Shown: positions 43,895-54,369 of the stretch, piece after piece
Layout of the letters: every line of letters starts with the position of its first letter
How positions within the stretch are numbered: the stretch's first letter is position 1
Assembly: GCF_021390245.1 (NCBI RefSeq)
Contig: NZ_JAJUXH010000029.1
Coordinates: forward strand, 25,342-89,341
Length of the DNA stretch: 64,000 nucleotides
Direction: 5' to 3'
From: Dyadobacter sp. CY323
Lineage (GTDB): Bacteria > Bacteroidota > Bacteroidia > Cytophagales > Spirosomataceae
Made by a program: the position numbers and the translations under genes
The notes under the pieces: model-generated
What the model was told of the DNA's origin: nothing
Database searches by the model: none
What the model saw: only the letters and a program-made list of their open reading frames with translations

Positions 43895-46800
43895 ATGGAA
43901 TTAGAACCACTACAAAAAATTGTAGCGATGTCCAGGTATGCAGTGATTGGGATGGTTTTACAATGCCTGTTTGTCGGACTTTTGTCCGCGACAGAGAGTA
44001 GCGCCCAGGAGCAAAGTATTGAGAAGATCTTCATTTCAATCAACCTGAATGACGTTCCACTTGAAGACGTATTCCTGGTGATCAATGACAAAACAAATTT
44101 TAATTTCCGCTATGACCAGAAACTGGTCCAGAATAAAAAACTTGATCTGAGTTTTACAACGGCAAGTATAGGCAAGGTCCTGAGATACATTGCAAAGCAG
44201 ACCAACCTGAGTTTCAGCAGGGTCAATGAAACGATTTATGTTTCGGGTACAAAAAAGCAGGCAGTTACAGAGGTGATGAACCTGAAAGGGACACCGACCT
44301 CTGAGTTGACTGGCAAGTCGGATCTGGTGGCCTCTATCAATGAGGAGAGCAATACCGATCATCTTGTTGGAAGTATGAAACAGAGCCTGAGCCTTCTTGC
44401 CGTGACGGTGTCCGGTGTTGTTAAAGGCGACAACGGGGAAGTGCTTCCGGGTGTGAACGTTGTAGAAAGAGGGACATTGAACGGTCTTTCCACGGATACG
44501 GAGGGCCGTTACAAGATCACGGTAGCAAACAACAACTCGGTTCTTGTTTTTAGCTACATCGGATATACCTCACAGGAGGTAGTGGTTTCAAATCTAAGAA
44601 CAATCAATATCAAACTTATTCCGGAAAACAAATCACTTGAAGAAGTGGTTGTTGTGGGTTATGGTGTTCAGCGAAAGGAAAGTGTGGTTGGCGCCATCAC
44701 ACAGGTTGACAACAAGGCACTCATGCGCTCGGGTACATCCAACATTACCAACGCCATTGCAGGAAAGCTCTCCGGGGTTTTAACCATGCAGTCCAGCGGC
44801 GAACCGGGCAATGACCATTCGGAAATTGTTATCAGAGGGCTTTCCAGCTGGAACGGTTCTCAGCCTTTGATTATGGTAGACGGTGTCGAGCGGGATTTCA
44901 GAGACATGGACCCGAATGAGATCGCCACTATTTCAGTATTGAAGGATGCATCTGCTACGGCCGTTTTTGGTGCGAAGGGCGCAAATGGTGTCATTATCGT
45001 AACGACCAAGAGAGGAGCAGTCGGCAAACCTAAACTGGATTTCACGGCCTCTTACGGTATTGCCAAGGCAACCCGTATCCCTGATCACATCAGCTCCTAC
45101 AAGACAATGACCATGTACAATCAGGCCCTGATGAATGGCCAGCAATTCACCGACCTGATCCCGCAGAATGCCCTCAACGAGTACCGCAACCCTTCTACGC
45201 CACTCAACGCCCTTCGTTACCCGGATGTGAACTGGTTTGAGCAGATGACCAAACCATTTGCAACGAATGCGAATGCGAACTTCAACGTGTCGGGCGGAAC
45301 AAATTTTATAAAATACTTCGCCTCGGTGGGGTATGCCTATCAGGGTGATTTTTTTAAGGCCTACAACGAAGGCTACGACGATACACGGTACTGGTACAAC
45401 CGTTTCAATTACCGGACCAACATCGATTTTAACCTTAGTAAAAGCACGACACTATCCCTGAATGTGGGTGGCGAAACCGGTATTAAGAACCAGCCAAACG
45501 ATACGCCTTGGAGAAACCTTTATTCGACAGGTCCGTCCAGGTATCCAGCCTACTTCCCTGCTTGGGTGCTGGAACAGGTCCCGGATCCCGATTATCCCAA
45601 TGACAGCGGAGACAGGCTTGCCATGAACTTCGGTGAGTTCACCGGGAACCCCTATACATCTATGAACCAGGGTTCCTTTAACCGGTACCTGGACTCACAA
45701 CTGTTCACGGATTTGATCCTGGATCAAAAGCTCGATGGCCTTACCAAAGGACTGTCCGTGAGAGGTAAGGTTTCGCTAAGCACATTTTACAGAAATCGGT
45801 CCTTGACGGCCACTTATACGTTTCCTGAGTATCAGTTGAATTACGATAAAATCGGAACCGAGCAAAATCCATGGTTCAGAAACGGGCAGGGTAACGAGAT
45901 GTTCCAACAAGGGCCACTGGACATTAACGTAGGCGCATTGGAATCCTCCAAAGATGGCGGGCCGGGATACTACAAGGATCTTTACTACGAGTTTTCTACG
46001 AATTACAACCGCACTTTTGGGAAGCATAGCGTATCCGGCTTAGCTCTTGTTAATCGTCAGCAAAAAGATAAAACTACACAGTTTCCTTACTATAACCAGG
46101 GACTTGTTGGAAGGGGGACCTACGATTATGCAGGAAAGTATATGGTGGAGGTCAATGTGGGTTATACCGGATCCGAGCGCTTCGCACCTGGAAAACGTTA
46201 TGGCTTTTTCCCATCTGGTGCTGTAGGCTACATGCTTTCTGAGGAGAAATTCTTTAAGAACGCGGTGCCGTGGGTCAGCAAACTCAAATTCAGATATTCC
46301 GACGGAATGGTTGGAAGTGATATTGCTGATAACAGGTGGTTGTACATGAGCAACTTTTTTAAGGATAACGCAGGCTACATTCACGAGGATCTTGGTGCAA
46401 ACCAGGTATCCCAGTGGGAAGAAGCCAGAAAACGGGATTTGGGTGTTGAACTTGGCCTGTGGAATGACAGCTTCACCTTCACGGTCGATATTTTTGACGA
46501 ACACCGTGAAAAAATGCTGCTTGTTCCACGCAGCGTGACCATGCTGGTGGGTAATTCGTTCAAAGAGCTCAACCTGGGCAGACTAAAAAAGCACGGCATT
46601 GAACTTGAGGCCGAGTACCGCAAGACGATCCCGAGCGGACTGGGATTTTTCGTTAAAGGGATTTTCGGATTCAACGAGAACCGCATCCTGTTCAAGGACG
46701 ACCTTCCCTATGCTTTTGATTATCAGAAGGATGCTGGTAAGCCACTGGGAGCGCAGTTAAGCGGTGTTGAGCTCACAGGGACCGGATATTTCACATCTGT

Positions 46801-47455
46801 CGATGATATTCATAATAACGTTTCCCCCATAGACCTTTACAAGATCAATGTGGGAGACTACAAATTCCTTGATTACAATGGAGACGGCAAGGTGACCAAC
46901 CTGGACAAATATCCCATCCCGGGTTCAGACTTCGCACCGATCACCTACTCGTTTTCTGCCGGATTTACTTACAAGAAGTTTGATTTCAACTTCATGTTCC
47001 AGGGCAACGTCGGCAAGTACGTAGAATTCAACCAGCCTTACGAAGTTGAGTTCATCAAAGGGGATTGGAGAGTGCACGAATCACAATTGGATTACTGGAC
47101 CCCTACTAATCCGGGCGCCAATCACGCAACACTTCACTATTCAGGTGGCGGCAGCACGGATAACCTTTTCTGGGGCGGTGGCGAAGCCGACAGAGGATTT
47201 GACATCATGGTGGAAAATCGTTTCTGGAGAAATGCAAACTACCTGAGATTGAGAGAGGTTTATGCCTCCTACACATTCAACTCCAATGTGCTCAGGAGAG
47301 TCCTGGGGACTTCAAATATTGTGTTCTTCGTGACTGGAAACAACCTGTTCACAATGACAAAGCTCATTGAGGGGGATCCTGAAAGAAAGGACTTTAACCA
47401 GGGTTTTTATCCCCAGATGACCACGTTGAAATTCGCAATCAGAGCCGCATTTTAA
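43895..47455 (+). CDS. SusC/RagA TonB-linked outer membrane protein with STN signalling domain
   Basis: A 1,186-residue outer-membrane transporter. Signal region to about residue 38 (VGLLSATESSAQ). The STN domain (about 45-110; NLNDVPLEDVFLVINDKTNF) contacts FecR. A carboxypeptidase-regulatory-like unit (GVVKGDNGEVLPGVNVVERG) is next, then the TonB box and plug (LEEVVVVGYGVQRKESVVGA; LSGVLTMQSSGEPGNDHSEI; VLKDASATAVFGAKGANGVI), and a long barrel to the terminal KFAIRAAF. Works with the SusD of the next gene (17 bases away), which lids the barrel. The substrate is probably an oligosaccharide or a peptide; not fixed by sequence. Confidence 0.92.
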   Translation: MELEPLQKIVAMSRYAVIGMVLQCLFVGLLSATESSAQEQSIEKIFISINLNDVPLEDVFLVINDKTNFNFRYDQKLVQNKKLDLSFTTASIGKVLRYIAKQTNLSFSRVNETIYVSGTKKQAVTEVMNLKGTPTSELTGKSDLVASINEESNTDHLVGSMKQSLSLLAVTVSGVVKGDNGEVLPGVNVVERGTLNGLSTDTEGRYKITVANNNSVLVFSYIGYTSQEVVVSNLRTINIKLIPENKSLEEVVVVGYGVQRKESVVGAITQVDNKALMRSGTSNITNAIAGKLSGVLTMQSSGEPGNDHSEIVIRGLSSWNGSQPLIMVDGVERDFRDMDPNEIATISVLKDASATAVFGAKGANGVIIVTTKRGAVGKPKLDFTASYGIAKATRIPDHISSYKTMTMYNQALMNGQQFTDLIPQNALNEYRNPSTPLNALRYPDVNWFEQMTKPFATNANANFNVSGGTNFIKYFASVGYAYQGDFFKAYNEGYDDTRYWYNRFNYRTNIDFNLSKSTTLSLNVGGETGIKNQPNDTPWRNLYSTGPSRYPAYFPAWVLEQVPDPDYPNDSGDRLAMNFGEFTGNPYTSMNQGSFNRYLDSQLFTDLILDQKLDGLTKGLSVRGKVSLSTFYRNRSLTATYTFPEYQLNYDKIGTEQNPWFRNGQGNEMFQQGPLDINVGALESSKDGGPGYYKDLYYEFSTNYNRTFGKHSVSGLALVNRQQKDKTTQFPYYNQGLVGRGTYDYAGKYMVEVNVGYTGSERFAPGKRYGFFPSGAVGYMLSEEKFFKNAVPWVSKLKFRYSDGMVGSDIADNRWLYMSNFFKDNAGYIHEDLGANQVSQWEEARKRDLGVELGLWNDSFTFTVDIFDEHREKMLLVPRSVTMLVGNSFKELNLGRLKKHGIELEAEYRKTIPSGLGFFVKGIFGFNENRILFKDDLPYAFDYQKDAGKPLGAQLSGVELTGTGYFTSVDDIHNNVSPIDLYKINVGDYKFLDYNGDGKVTNLDKYPIPGSDFAPITYSFSAGFTYKKFDFNFMFQGNVGKYVEFNQPYEVEFIKGDWRVHESQLDYWTPTNPGANHATLHYSGGGSTDNLFWGGGEADRGFDIMVENRFWRNANYLRLREVYASYTFNSNVLRRVLGTSNIVFFVTGNNLFTMTKLIEGDPERKDFNQGFYPQMTTLKFAIRAAF

Positions 47456-47472
47456 GTTAAAATATCACTCGC

Positions 47473-49320
47473 ATGAAAAAATATATGATCTTACTATCCC
47501 TGCCGCTATTTCTGATCCTTTTTCTTACTGGCTGTGTGAAGGACTATCTGAATGTGGCACCTGAGTCGGGTTTGAATACGGAGGAGGTCTTTGGGAAATA
47601 CGAGAACTTCAAAAAATACTTTGACGGTATTTACGAAGGCAATAAGGATGACGCGGGCACGTGGAGAGCTTACAACATTAAAAACGCCTTCTCCTTGTAC
47701 TTTGAATTTTGGGACCAGAAGTACACGATGGAATCCCTCACAGATATGAGCGACATGGGCCGGGTGATGGATTCCCAGGTTGTAAAGAGCGGTTCTGCTT
47801 CTGCCATCATCAACAAGATGACATACGACAGGCAAAGGCGCCCGGTGCTGGGTTCTATGTTTGAGATCATCAGGGTTTGCAACACATCTCTTAAAAATAT
47901 CCACCTGCTCAAAGACGTGAGCCAGGTGGATATAAATGACTTTAAAGGACAGGCGCACTTTATCAGAGCATTCGCCCATTTCGAGCTTTTCCGGTTGTGG
48001 GGGCCTATGCCATATATCAATGCTGTGATTGGCCCGGACGACGAGTGGGATATTGCCAGGTTGTCAAAACACGAGACATTAATGCGTATCGCGGCCGATA
48101 TGGACACGGCTGCAACGTTCTTCGCACAGGCTGATCTGATGCGTCGGGATCCGGGACCCGGAGTTGCAGGCCACCTGAATAATCCCGAGCAAAAACGTCC
48201 AAATGGTGTTGCAGCCAAGGCATTTAAAGCACGTGCCTTGCTTTATGCAGCAAGCCCGCTTAATAACGAGCTGGGAATTAAGGACTGGGAAGAAGCAGCC
48301 AAAGCAAACTGGGAAGCAATCAAGATAGCTGAGCAGCACCAGTACGCGTTACTTTCCCTTACCGACTACAAGAAGAACTACATTGGAAACCTTTATTCCA
48401 ACGAGCAGCTCTGGGGCTGGTCTGCCGGAACAAAAGCATATAACGCAGGTGATCTCAATACGCAGCAAAACGGGGTGTTCGGGGGTGGCAAAACCGGCTG
48501 GTCGGGAGAATGTCCTACTCAAAACACGGTAGATAAATTTGAAACCAAGTGGGGCGAACCCCTGAACACGGAGGCAGACAGGCAGGCTGCCTCAGCGGCC
48601 GGGCATTATAACGAACAGGACCCATACGCTAATCGCGATCCTCGTTTTGCCATTGACATTATCTACAATACCGCACCAGTTCCGGGATATGGTACGGCCA
48701 AGATTTACTATGAGACTGTAAATGGTGCGGCCGTATACGCGCAGCTTTTGGACCAGACCTATGCAGGCATCACAAGGACCGGATATTATGAAAGAAAAAC
48801 CTGGGGTGAGCAAAGTGTGAACAATAAAACGACACCGCAGTATACGGACCCGATAATACGGCTTGGAGAGTTGTATCTGAATTACGCGGAAGCAGCCAAT
48901 GAGGCCTATGGACCAAATGGATCGGCTCCTGGCGCAACCATTACAGCCCTGGGTGCCCTTAACAAGATCAGAAACCGTGCGGGAATGCCCGACGTGCTGC
49001 CAGCTTACACGTCCTCGAAGGAAGTTCTTCGCGACCGGATCAAAAATGAGCGCACGGTCGAATTGTGCTTTGAAGGGTCTCATTACTTCCATGACATCCG
49101 TCGCTGGAAAGATGCACCCAAGGTGATGGGCGGAACGCTAATGCGGGTCGATATCGAGAAGGTTGCAGTAAGCAAGACTTATCCCACGGGATATAAGTAC
49201 GTACGAATGCCGATGTCTGCGGATCGCCAGGTACGCTGGAAAGATGCCATGTACTATTTCCCCTTTAACACCGAGGACATGTACAAGATGAAAAATTTTG
49301 TTTCCAACGAAGTTTGGTAG
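47473..49320 (+). CDS. RagB/SusD-family nutrient-binding lipoprotein
   Basis: A 615-residue surface lipoprotein: signal with lipobox LTGC (Cys 21). The N-terminal SusD part contains LNVAPESGLNTEEVFGKYEN, GQAHFIRAFAHFELFRLWGP, and the RagB C-part has LGELYLNYAEAANEAYGP, ALNKIRNRAGMPDVLP, RIKNERTVELCFEGSHYFHD and RRWKDAP, all hallmark blocks. It binds substrate and closes the SusC barrel. It is in the operon between two SusC genes. Confidence 0.92.
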   Translation: MKKYMILLSLPLFLILFLTGCVKDYLNVAPESGLNTEEVFGKYENFKKYFDGIYEGNKDDAGTWRAYNIKNAFSLYFEFWDQKYTMESLTDMSDMGRVMDSQVVKSGSASAIINKMTYDRQRRPVLGSMFEIIRVCNTSLKNIHLLKDVSQVDINDFKGQAHFIRAFAHFELFRLWGPMPYINAVIGPDDEWDIARLSKHETLMRIAADMDTAATFFAQADLMRRDPGPGVAGHLNNPEQKRPNGVAAKAFKARALLYAASPLNNELGIKDWEEAAKANWEAIKIAEQHQYALLSLTDYKKNYIGNLYSNEQLWGWSAGTKAYNAGDLNTQQNGVFGGGKTGWSGECPTQNTVDKFETKWGEPLNTEADRQAASAAGHYNEQDPYANRDPRFAIDIIYNTAPVPGYGTAKIYYETVNGAAVYAQLLDQTYAGITRTGYYERKTWGEQSVNNKTTPQYTDPIIRLGELYLNYAEAANEAYGPNGSAPGATITALGALNKIRNRAGMPDVLPAYTSSKEVLRDRIKNERTVELCFEGSHYFHDIRRWKDAPKVMGGTLMRVDIEKVAVSKTYPTGYKYVRMPMSADRQVRWKDAMYYFPFNTEDMYKMKNFVSNEVW

Positions 49321-49343
49321 CCTAACCCATTATTATAAACGAC

Positions 49344-52300
49344 ATGAGATTGAATACTTTTTATACAAAGCTTGGCTTTGCAGGGCTCCTGATACTTTTT
49401 CTTGCAGGAAACGCGACTGCCCAGGTGAAAAGCAGCAAAAAGGCGATGCCTGTAAATGTCAATCTAAGGGTTACGGATGAGCAGGGCAACCCCGTTCCCA
49501 AAGCAACTGTTGTGGTGGGTGAGGGATTGATCCATGCTGAAACCAATGAGACCGGCGCATTCGACTTCAAAGCTTTGCCGGAAGATTTTATAACCGTTTC
49601 TTCTTATGGATACAGCAAATCGGTTTCTTTGGTCGGGGAACTGGTCGACAACAACATTGTTCTCAAAAAGGCAAAACTTTATATGACGCCGGATGACGAC
49701 ATTCCGATGCCGTTCCTGAATATGCCAAAGCGGCGTGCAACGGGTAATTACAATGTTTTCAGGACCAGTGATCTTGAAAAGTATCCGACCAATGACCTGC
49801 GAAATGCCTTTGCCGGGATCGCTACGGGCCTGGAAGTGGTTGAAGGAGACGGTTCTACGGGTTTGAATGCCGAAGAAGAACTGGGGCTTTTTCGTGTAAC
49901 GGAAAAAGTTGGGATCACAACAAGAGGCTTCAGCCCGATTTTCATCATAGATGACATTCCTACCGACATCACTGAAATGCCACTTGATCCTCAGGAGATC
50001 GAGTCGGTAACTGTTATCAAAGACATTGTGGGTAAAGCGATGCTCGGACCGAAGGGAGCGAATGGCATCATCTATATTAAAACAAAACGCGGAAAAGTAA
50101 ATGAACGCGTCATGAATGTGAATGCGGAGCAGGGCGTAAGTATGGTAGATCGTTTCCCGGGTTGGGCCACAGGTGCCGAGTACGCCACACTTAACAACAA
50201 AGCGCGACTTAACAGCGGTTTAGCTGCCCTGTACAACGAAAACGACATTAACGAGTATGCAAAAAGCGATCCGTATAACCTATACCGTCCAAGTGTAGAC
50301 TTCCGGAAAATGATGCTGAAAGACACGAAAACATTCCGCCGGGCCAACCTTTCATCGGGCGGGGGAAATGAAACAATTCAGTATAACGCATTTTTGGGCT
50401 ACAACGGAGAGGGGGATATTTACAAAATAGGAGAGAAGTCAGACTACCACAGGGTCAATGTCCGCTCCAATATCGATGTGAAGATCAATGAGCTTATCAA
50501 AGTAAAGGTTGATTTTTTCGGTGGGCTCTCTATTCGGAGGTCTCCCAACTATGGCTATGACGTCGATATTACAAACGAAGACGGTAACACAAACACCGCA
50601 CTTGACCTGGTGGAATTCAATTCGGCCATCAATGATATCACAAACACGCCGCCGATCGCATTTCCGGTTTATGCCGCCTTTGGCGACAGTCCCGTGGCAC
50701 CCTGGTATGGTGTCAGCTCGAACTACAAGACCAATCCAATCGGTAACCTGATGCATAATGGTTACTATACCGAGACAGGCCGGATCGGTGCTTCCAACCT
50801 GACATTTGAATACGACATGAAGGAAATACTTCAGGGTCTGAAGTCGAAGACCTATGCGGGGTTCAATGTCTTTAATAGTTTGCGCATTGGAAAAGCCGAG
50901 GATTATATCGCCTACATCGCCACTCCAGGGAAGAATGCTGCCGGTCAGGACACCATCAGACTCTCAAAAGTGCATGATGGAACGGACATGTCCGGGCAGG
51001 AAAAACTGCACGATTATTATTCTCAACGTTTTGTAGTCTACGAAAACCTGAGCTATACAAAGAGCTGGGGAGCCCATGATATCCAGGCGGGATTCACCTA
51101 CTTCCTTTCGAGAATTGCAAAAAATGGCATTGAAGAACCTCAGCGTCAGCAGAATGCAATTCTTACAGGAATGTATTCTCTCAGCGATAAATACATTTTC
51201 CAGGGGGTGCTTAACTATGCGGGAACTTATAGTTTCGCAAAAGACAATCGCTACGGAATGTTTCCCTCCGCTGGTTTAGGATGGGTTATTTCCGAAGAAG
51301 GCTTTCTTTCACAGATTAAGGGTATCAATTATCTCAAGTTACGTGCAGAAGCGGGTATACTGGGTTATGAAAGTTTTCTTCCTCCTTTTTATGATCTTGA
51401 TCGCTGGGGCGTGAACTCAACCGGATCGCCTTTCGGACCTTACTCGACTAACCAATGGTTTGGCAGCAACACCGACAACTCCGTGTATCGCACAACTCCT
51501 GCCCGTATCGGGAATCCTGATCTCACCTGGGAAAAGCGCAAGGAGCTAAGCTTTGGAGTAGACGCGCTGCTGTTCAATAAAAAACTCTCTCTTGAATTCA
51601 ACTACTTTAATAATCTGAGAGATGGTATCGTCTCGCAGCTGGCCAATACGGTTCCCTACGTCGTGGGTATTTCAACTTCGCGCCCCTGGTTCAATTACAA
51701 CAGAACAAGGAACTACGGCGTAGAGTTAGGTCTCCAGTATTCAGACCGCATTGGCGGCCTGCGCTTTGCTGTTGGCGGAAATGCTACGATCCAGAACAGC
51801 AAAATCCTAAAATGGGATGAACCTAGATACAGAAGCGCGTACCAGAGCCGGATTGGCCGCCCGACGGACGCTATCTACGGGCAGACATACATCGGTAAGT
51901 TCGCCACCGACACCGAATACAGGGCCGTGCCGCAGATATATGATGAAGTCCTGAAAACCGGCGACCTCAAGTACGGCGACATGAATGGTGATGGTATTAT
52001 TGACGACAACGATCAAAGCCAGATCGGACATTCGGCACCCAGACTCGTTTATGCGCTAAACCTTCGGCTGACATATAACAACTTTGAATTGACGGCGATC
52101 GGCACGGGACGTGCTTTTTATGATCTTGCTCTTACGAACAAATATTTCTGGAACGGATGGGGGGACAACAACTATTCAAACTTCGTGAAAGAAAATCAGG
52201 ACGGCGATTATCCACGTCTGACCTACCAAAAAGTAAACAATAATTTCATTACTTCCAATTACTGGTTGAGAGATGGCGGCTTCTTCAAAGTGCAGAATGC

Positions 52301-52493
52301 TGAACTGGCTTACAATGTTCCTTTGGCTGCCGGAAACGCAATCGGGGCGCGCGGTGTCCGTCTGTACGTTCGGGGGGCTAACCTGTTGACATTCTCTAAA
52401 ATAAAGGATGTGGATCCGGAGTCAATCAATTCCGGCATATCTGTCTATCCGCTGTTTAGAACAATCACCGGTGGGGTCAAATTAACTTTTTAA
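49344..52493 (+). CDS. SusC/RagA-like outer membrane protein without STN, atypical plug
   Basis: A 1,049-residue outer-membrane protein. Signal MRLNTFYTKLGFAGLLILFL to AQ. A CnaB/carboxypeptidase-like unit (NVNLRVTDEQGNPVPKATVV) comes first; there is no STN. The plug lacks the common EEVVVVGYG-type TonB-box phrase and instead runs from KKAKLYMTPDDDIPMPFLNM to TRGFSPIFIIDDIPTDITEM and ESVTVIKDIVGKAMLGPKGA. The barrel ends GGVKLTF. The lack of an STN fits a locus where only the first SusC signals. It pairs with the SusD that begins 11 bases downstream. Confidence 0.88.
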   Translation: MRLNTFYTKLGFAGLLILFLAGNATAQVKSSKKAMPVNVNLRVTDEQGNPVPKATVVVGEGLIHAETNETGAFDFKALPEDFITVSSYGYSKSVSLVGELVDNNIVLKKAKLYMTPDDDIPMPFLNMPKRRATGNYNVFRTSDLEKYPTNDLRNAFAGIATGLEVVEGDGSTGLNAEEELGLFRVTEKVGITTRGFSPIFIIDDIPTDITEMPLDPQEIESVTVIKDIVGKAMLGPKGANGIIYIKTKRGKVNERVMNVNAEQGVSMVDRFPGWATGAEYATLNNKARLNSGLAALYNENDINEYAKSDPYNLYRPSVDFRKMMLKDTKTFRRANLSSGGGNETIQYNAFLGYNGEGDIYKIGEKSDYHRVNVRSNIDVKINELIKVKVDFFGGLSIRRSPNYGYDVDITNEDGNTNTALDLVEFNSAINDITNTPPIAFPVYAAFGDSPVAPWYGVSSNYKTNPIGNLMHNGYYTETGRIGASNLTFEYDMKEILQGLKSKTYAGFNVFNSLRIGKAEDYIAYIATPGKNAAGQDTIRLSKVHDGTDMSGQEKLHDYYSQRFVVYENLSYTKSWGAHDIQAGFTYFLSRIAKNGIEEPQRQQNAILTGMYSLSDKYIFQGVLNYAGTYSFAKDNRYGMFPSAGLGWVISEEGFLSQIKGINYLKLRAEAGILGYESFLPPFYDLDRWGVNSTGSPFGPYSTNQWFGSNTDNSVYRTTPARIGNPDLTWEKRKELSFGVDALLFNKKLSLEFNYFNNLRDGIVSQLANTVPYVVGISTSRPWFNYNRTRNYGVELGLQYSDRIGGLRFAVGGNATIQNSKILKWDEPRYRSAYQSRIGRPTDAIYGQTYIGKFATDTEYRAVPQIYDEVLKTGDLKYGDMNGDGIIDDNDQSQIGHSAPRLVYALNLRLTYNNFELTAIGTGRAFYDLALTNKYFWNGWGDNNYSNFVKENQDGDYPRLTYQKVNNNFITSNYWLRDGGFFKVQNAELAYNVPLAAGNAIGARGVRLYVRGANLLTFSKIKDVDPESINSGISVYPLFRTITGGVKLTF

Positions 52494-52504
52494 TAAGGTA
52501 CCTT

Positions 52505-54304
52505 ATGAAATTCAAAAGCTATAAAATAAAAGGATCACTTTCATTCCTGCTGCTGGCGAGCATGCTTGTTTCCTGTAAGGACTTTTTGGAGCCCTACCCG
52601 AATGGTAACCGCACCACTGAGGACATCTGGAAGTACCAGGATATGGTACAGGGACTTGTCGGTCAGTGCTATGAGAACATGCCAAGAGGATATAATGACA
52701 ATGAGGGTGTGTATCTGGACGGTGGAACCGACGACGTGGTCATTACCAGCACTACCAACGTGATCACCAGAATGGCTGTCGGAGCACTTCCAACAAGCCA
52801 GGACCCCTTCAGAACGTACTGGGACAGGGATTACCGCTCGATCTATCTGGTTAATCTGTTTCTCACGGATCGCCGGGGATATAATACAAGGTTCCTTGTA
52901 GATGCCCATTTGGACAGCCTTGTGAAAAATCGTCTGCAGGGTGAGGCCTTCGCTTTGCGTGCATGGTTTCAATGGGATCTCCTTCAAAAATTCGGAGGGA
53001 AAAGCAATGACGGTCAGATGCTTGGATTTCCCATTATCACCAAGCCTGTTGACATCAAGGAAGAATCGAATTTTGCCAGAAACACCTACGACGAGTGTGT
53101 GAGCCAGATCATTGCCGATTGCGACTCTGCCTATAAATATCTGCCGATCGCTCATCGTGACTTTCTGGTATCCAACGTCAACGACCGTGCCTATGCTGGT
53201 GGACGTTACTGGGGGCGTATGGATGGAATCACGACGCGGGCAATTAAGGCGATGGTCTATCTGACATGGGCAAGTCCAAGATTTAATCCGGGAAACGATA
53301 TGACACGCTGGGATTTGGCCGCCAAGAATGCCAAGGAAGTAATGGATTTTAAATTGAAAACAGATGCGGTTACAAACGGATTTCGTGCTGACAAGGCGGT
53401 GAACTGGTTTGATCCGAATTTCGGGGGTATTGTTTTCTCATCGAGGTATAACAATGCAAATGACGCCATGGAGAGAATGTTCTATCCTGGCGGTTTTCAG
53501 GGCACAGGCTCTGTTGGCGCTACGCAAGAGCTGGTCGACGCTTTTCCAATGAAGAACGGCTATCCGATCACAAACCCCAAAAGTCTTTATGATCCAGCCA
53601 GGCCATACGACAACCGTGATCCACGGTTCTATGCCACGATTTTTCACAACCATGCAAAGGCTGTGAAAATCAACACGGCAACGACCATGTACACATTTGA
53701 GAACTGGGTAAACGGCAAAGATGCCGCCGGACCGATTACCAACAGCCGAACCAATTACCATATCAAGAAAATGGTTTTCATGGGCTTGAACTTCTCCGAT
53801 AACTCCATCAACAGACAGCCGCACTCTAAGTTCAACATCCGCTGGGAGCATATGGTGTTTGCTTTTGCCGAAGCGGCTAATCAGGTTGAAGGCCCGGCAG
53901 GTTCCAGATACGGCTTGTCCGCGAAAGACGCAATGGCTTACATCCGTAGCAAAAACAATACGGATGGCGGAAAAGGATTTGCGACGGACCCTTACCTGGC
54001 AGAAGTCGCCGCAGCAGGTAAAGTGGCGTTTTACGAATTTATCAAGTCGGAAAGAAGGCTCGAATTTTGCTTCGAAGGGCAGCGGTTCTTTGATCTCAGA
54101 CGCTGGACAACCAACCTCACGGAGTTGAATAAACCAGTCCACATGGCACGTGTCACCAGAAATGCGGACGGGGCTTTTACCTATAAGCTCGACGAAGTTG
54201 TTGAAACACGGACTTATACCTCTGCCTATCTGCCTGTTCCGTTCGACGAGATGCTCCGGATGAGCAAGCTGGTTCAGAATGAAGGCTGGGATGCCTGGAA
54301 GTAG
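52505..54304 (+). CDS. RagB/SusD-family lipoprotein (second pair)
   Basis: A 599-residue lipoprotein, lipobox LVSC (Cys 24). Blocks: EPYPNGNRTTEDIWKYQDMV, GEAFALRAWFQWDLLQKFGG, NIRWEHMVFAFAEAANQVEG, FIKSERRLEFCFEGQRFFDL and RRWTTN at the end. It is diverged from the first SusD; residues such as GRYWGRMDGITTRAIKAMVY are typical of a subgroup that keeps TPR-like helices. It pairs with the STN-less SusC before it. Confidence 0.9.
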   Translation: MKFKSYKIKGSLSFLLLASMLVSCKDFLEPYPNGNRTTEDIWKYQDMVQGLVGQCYENMPRGYNDNEGVYLDGGTDDVVITSTTNVITRMAVGALPTSQDPFRTYWDRDYRSIYLVNLFLTDRRGYNTRFLVDAHLDSLVKNRLQGEAFALRAWFQWDLLQKFGGKSNDGQMLGFPIITKPVDIKEESNFARNTYDECVSQIIADCDSAYKYLPIAHRDFLVSNVNDRAYAGGRYWGRMDGITTRAIKAMVYLTWASPRFNPGNDMTRWDLAAKNAKEVMDFKLKTDAVTNGFRADKAVNWFDPNFGGIVFSSRYNNANDAMERMFYPGGFQGTGSVGATQELVDAFPMKNGYPITNPKSLYDPARPYDNRDPRFYATIFHNHAKAVKINTATTMYTFENWVNGKDAAGPITNSRTNYHIKKMVFMGLNFSDNSINRQPHSKFNIRWEHMVFAFAEAANQVEGPAGSRYGLSAKDAMAYIRSKNNTDGGKGFATDPYLAEVAAAGKVAFYEFIKSERRLEFCFEGQRFFDLRRWTTNLTELNKPVHMARVTRNADGAFTYKLDEVVETRTYTSAYLPVPFDEMLRMSKLVQNEGWDAWK

Positions 54305-54369
54305 GCGCGTGCAGCAGAGGTTTGAAGTAGAAAATTAAAAAAATACTAAAGACGGTTACAGCTAATAAT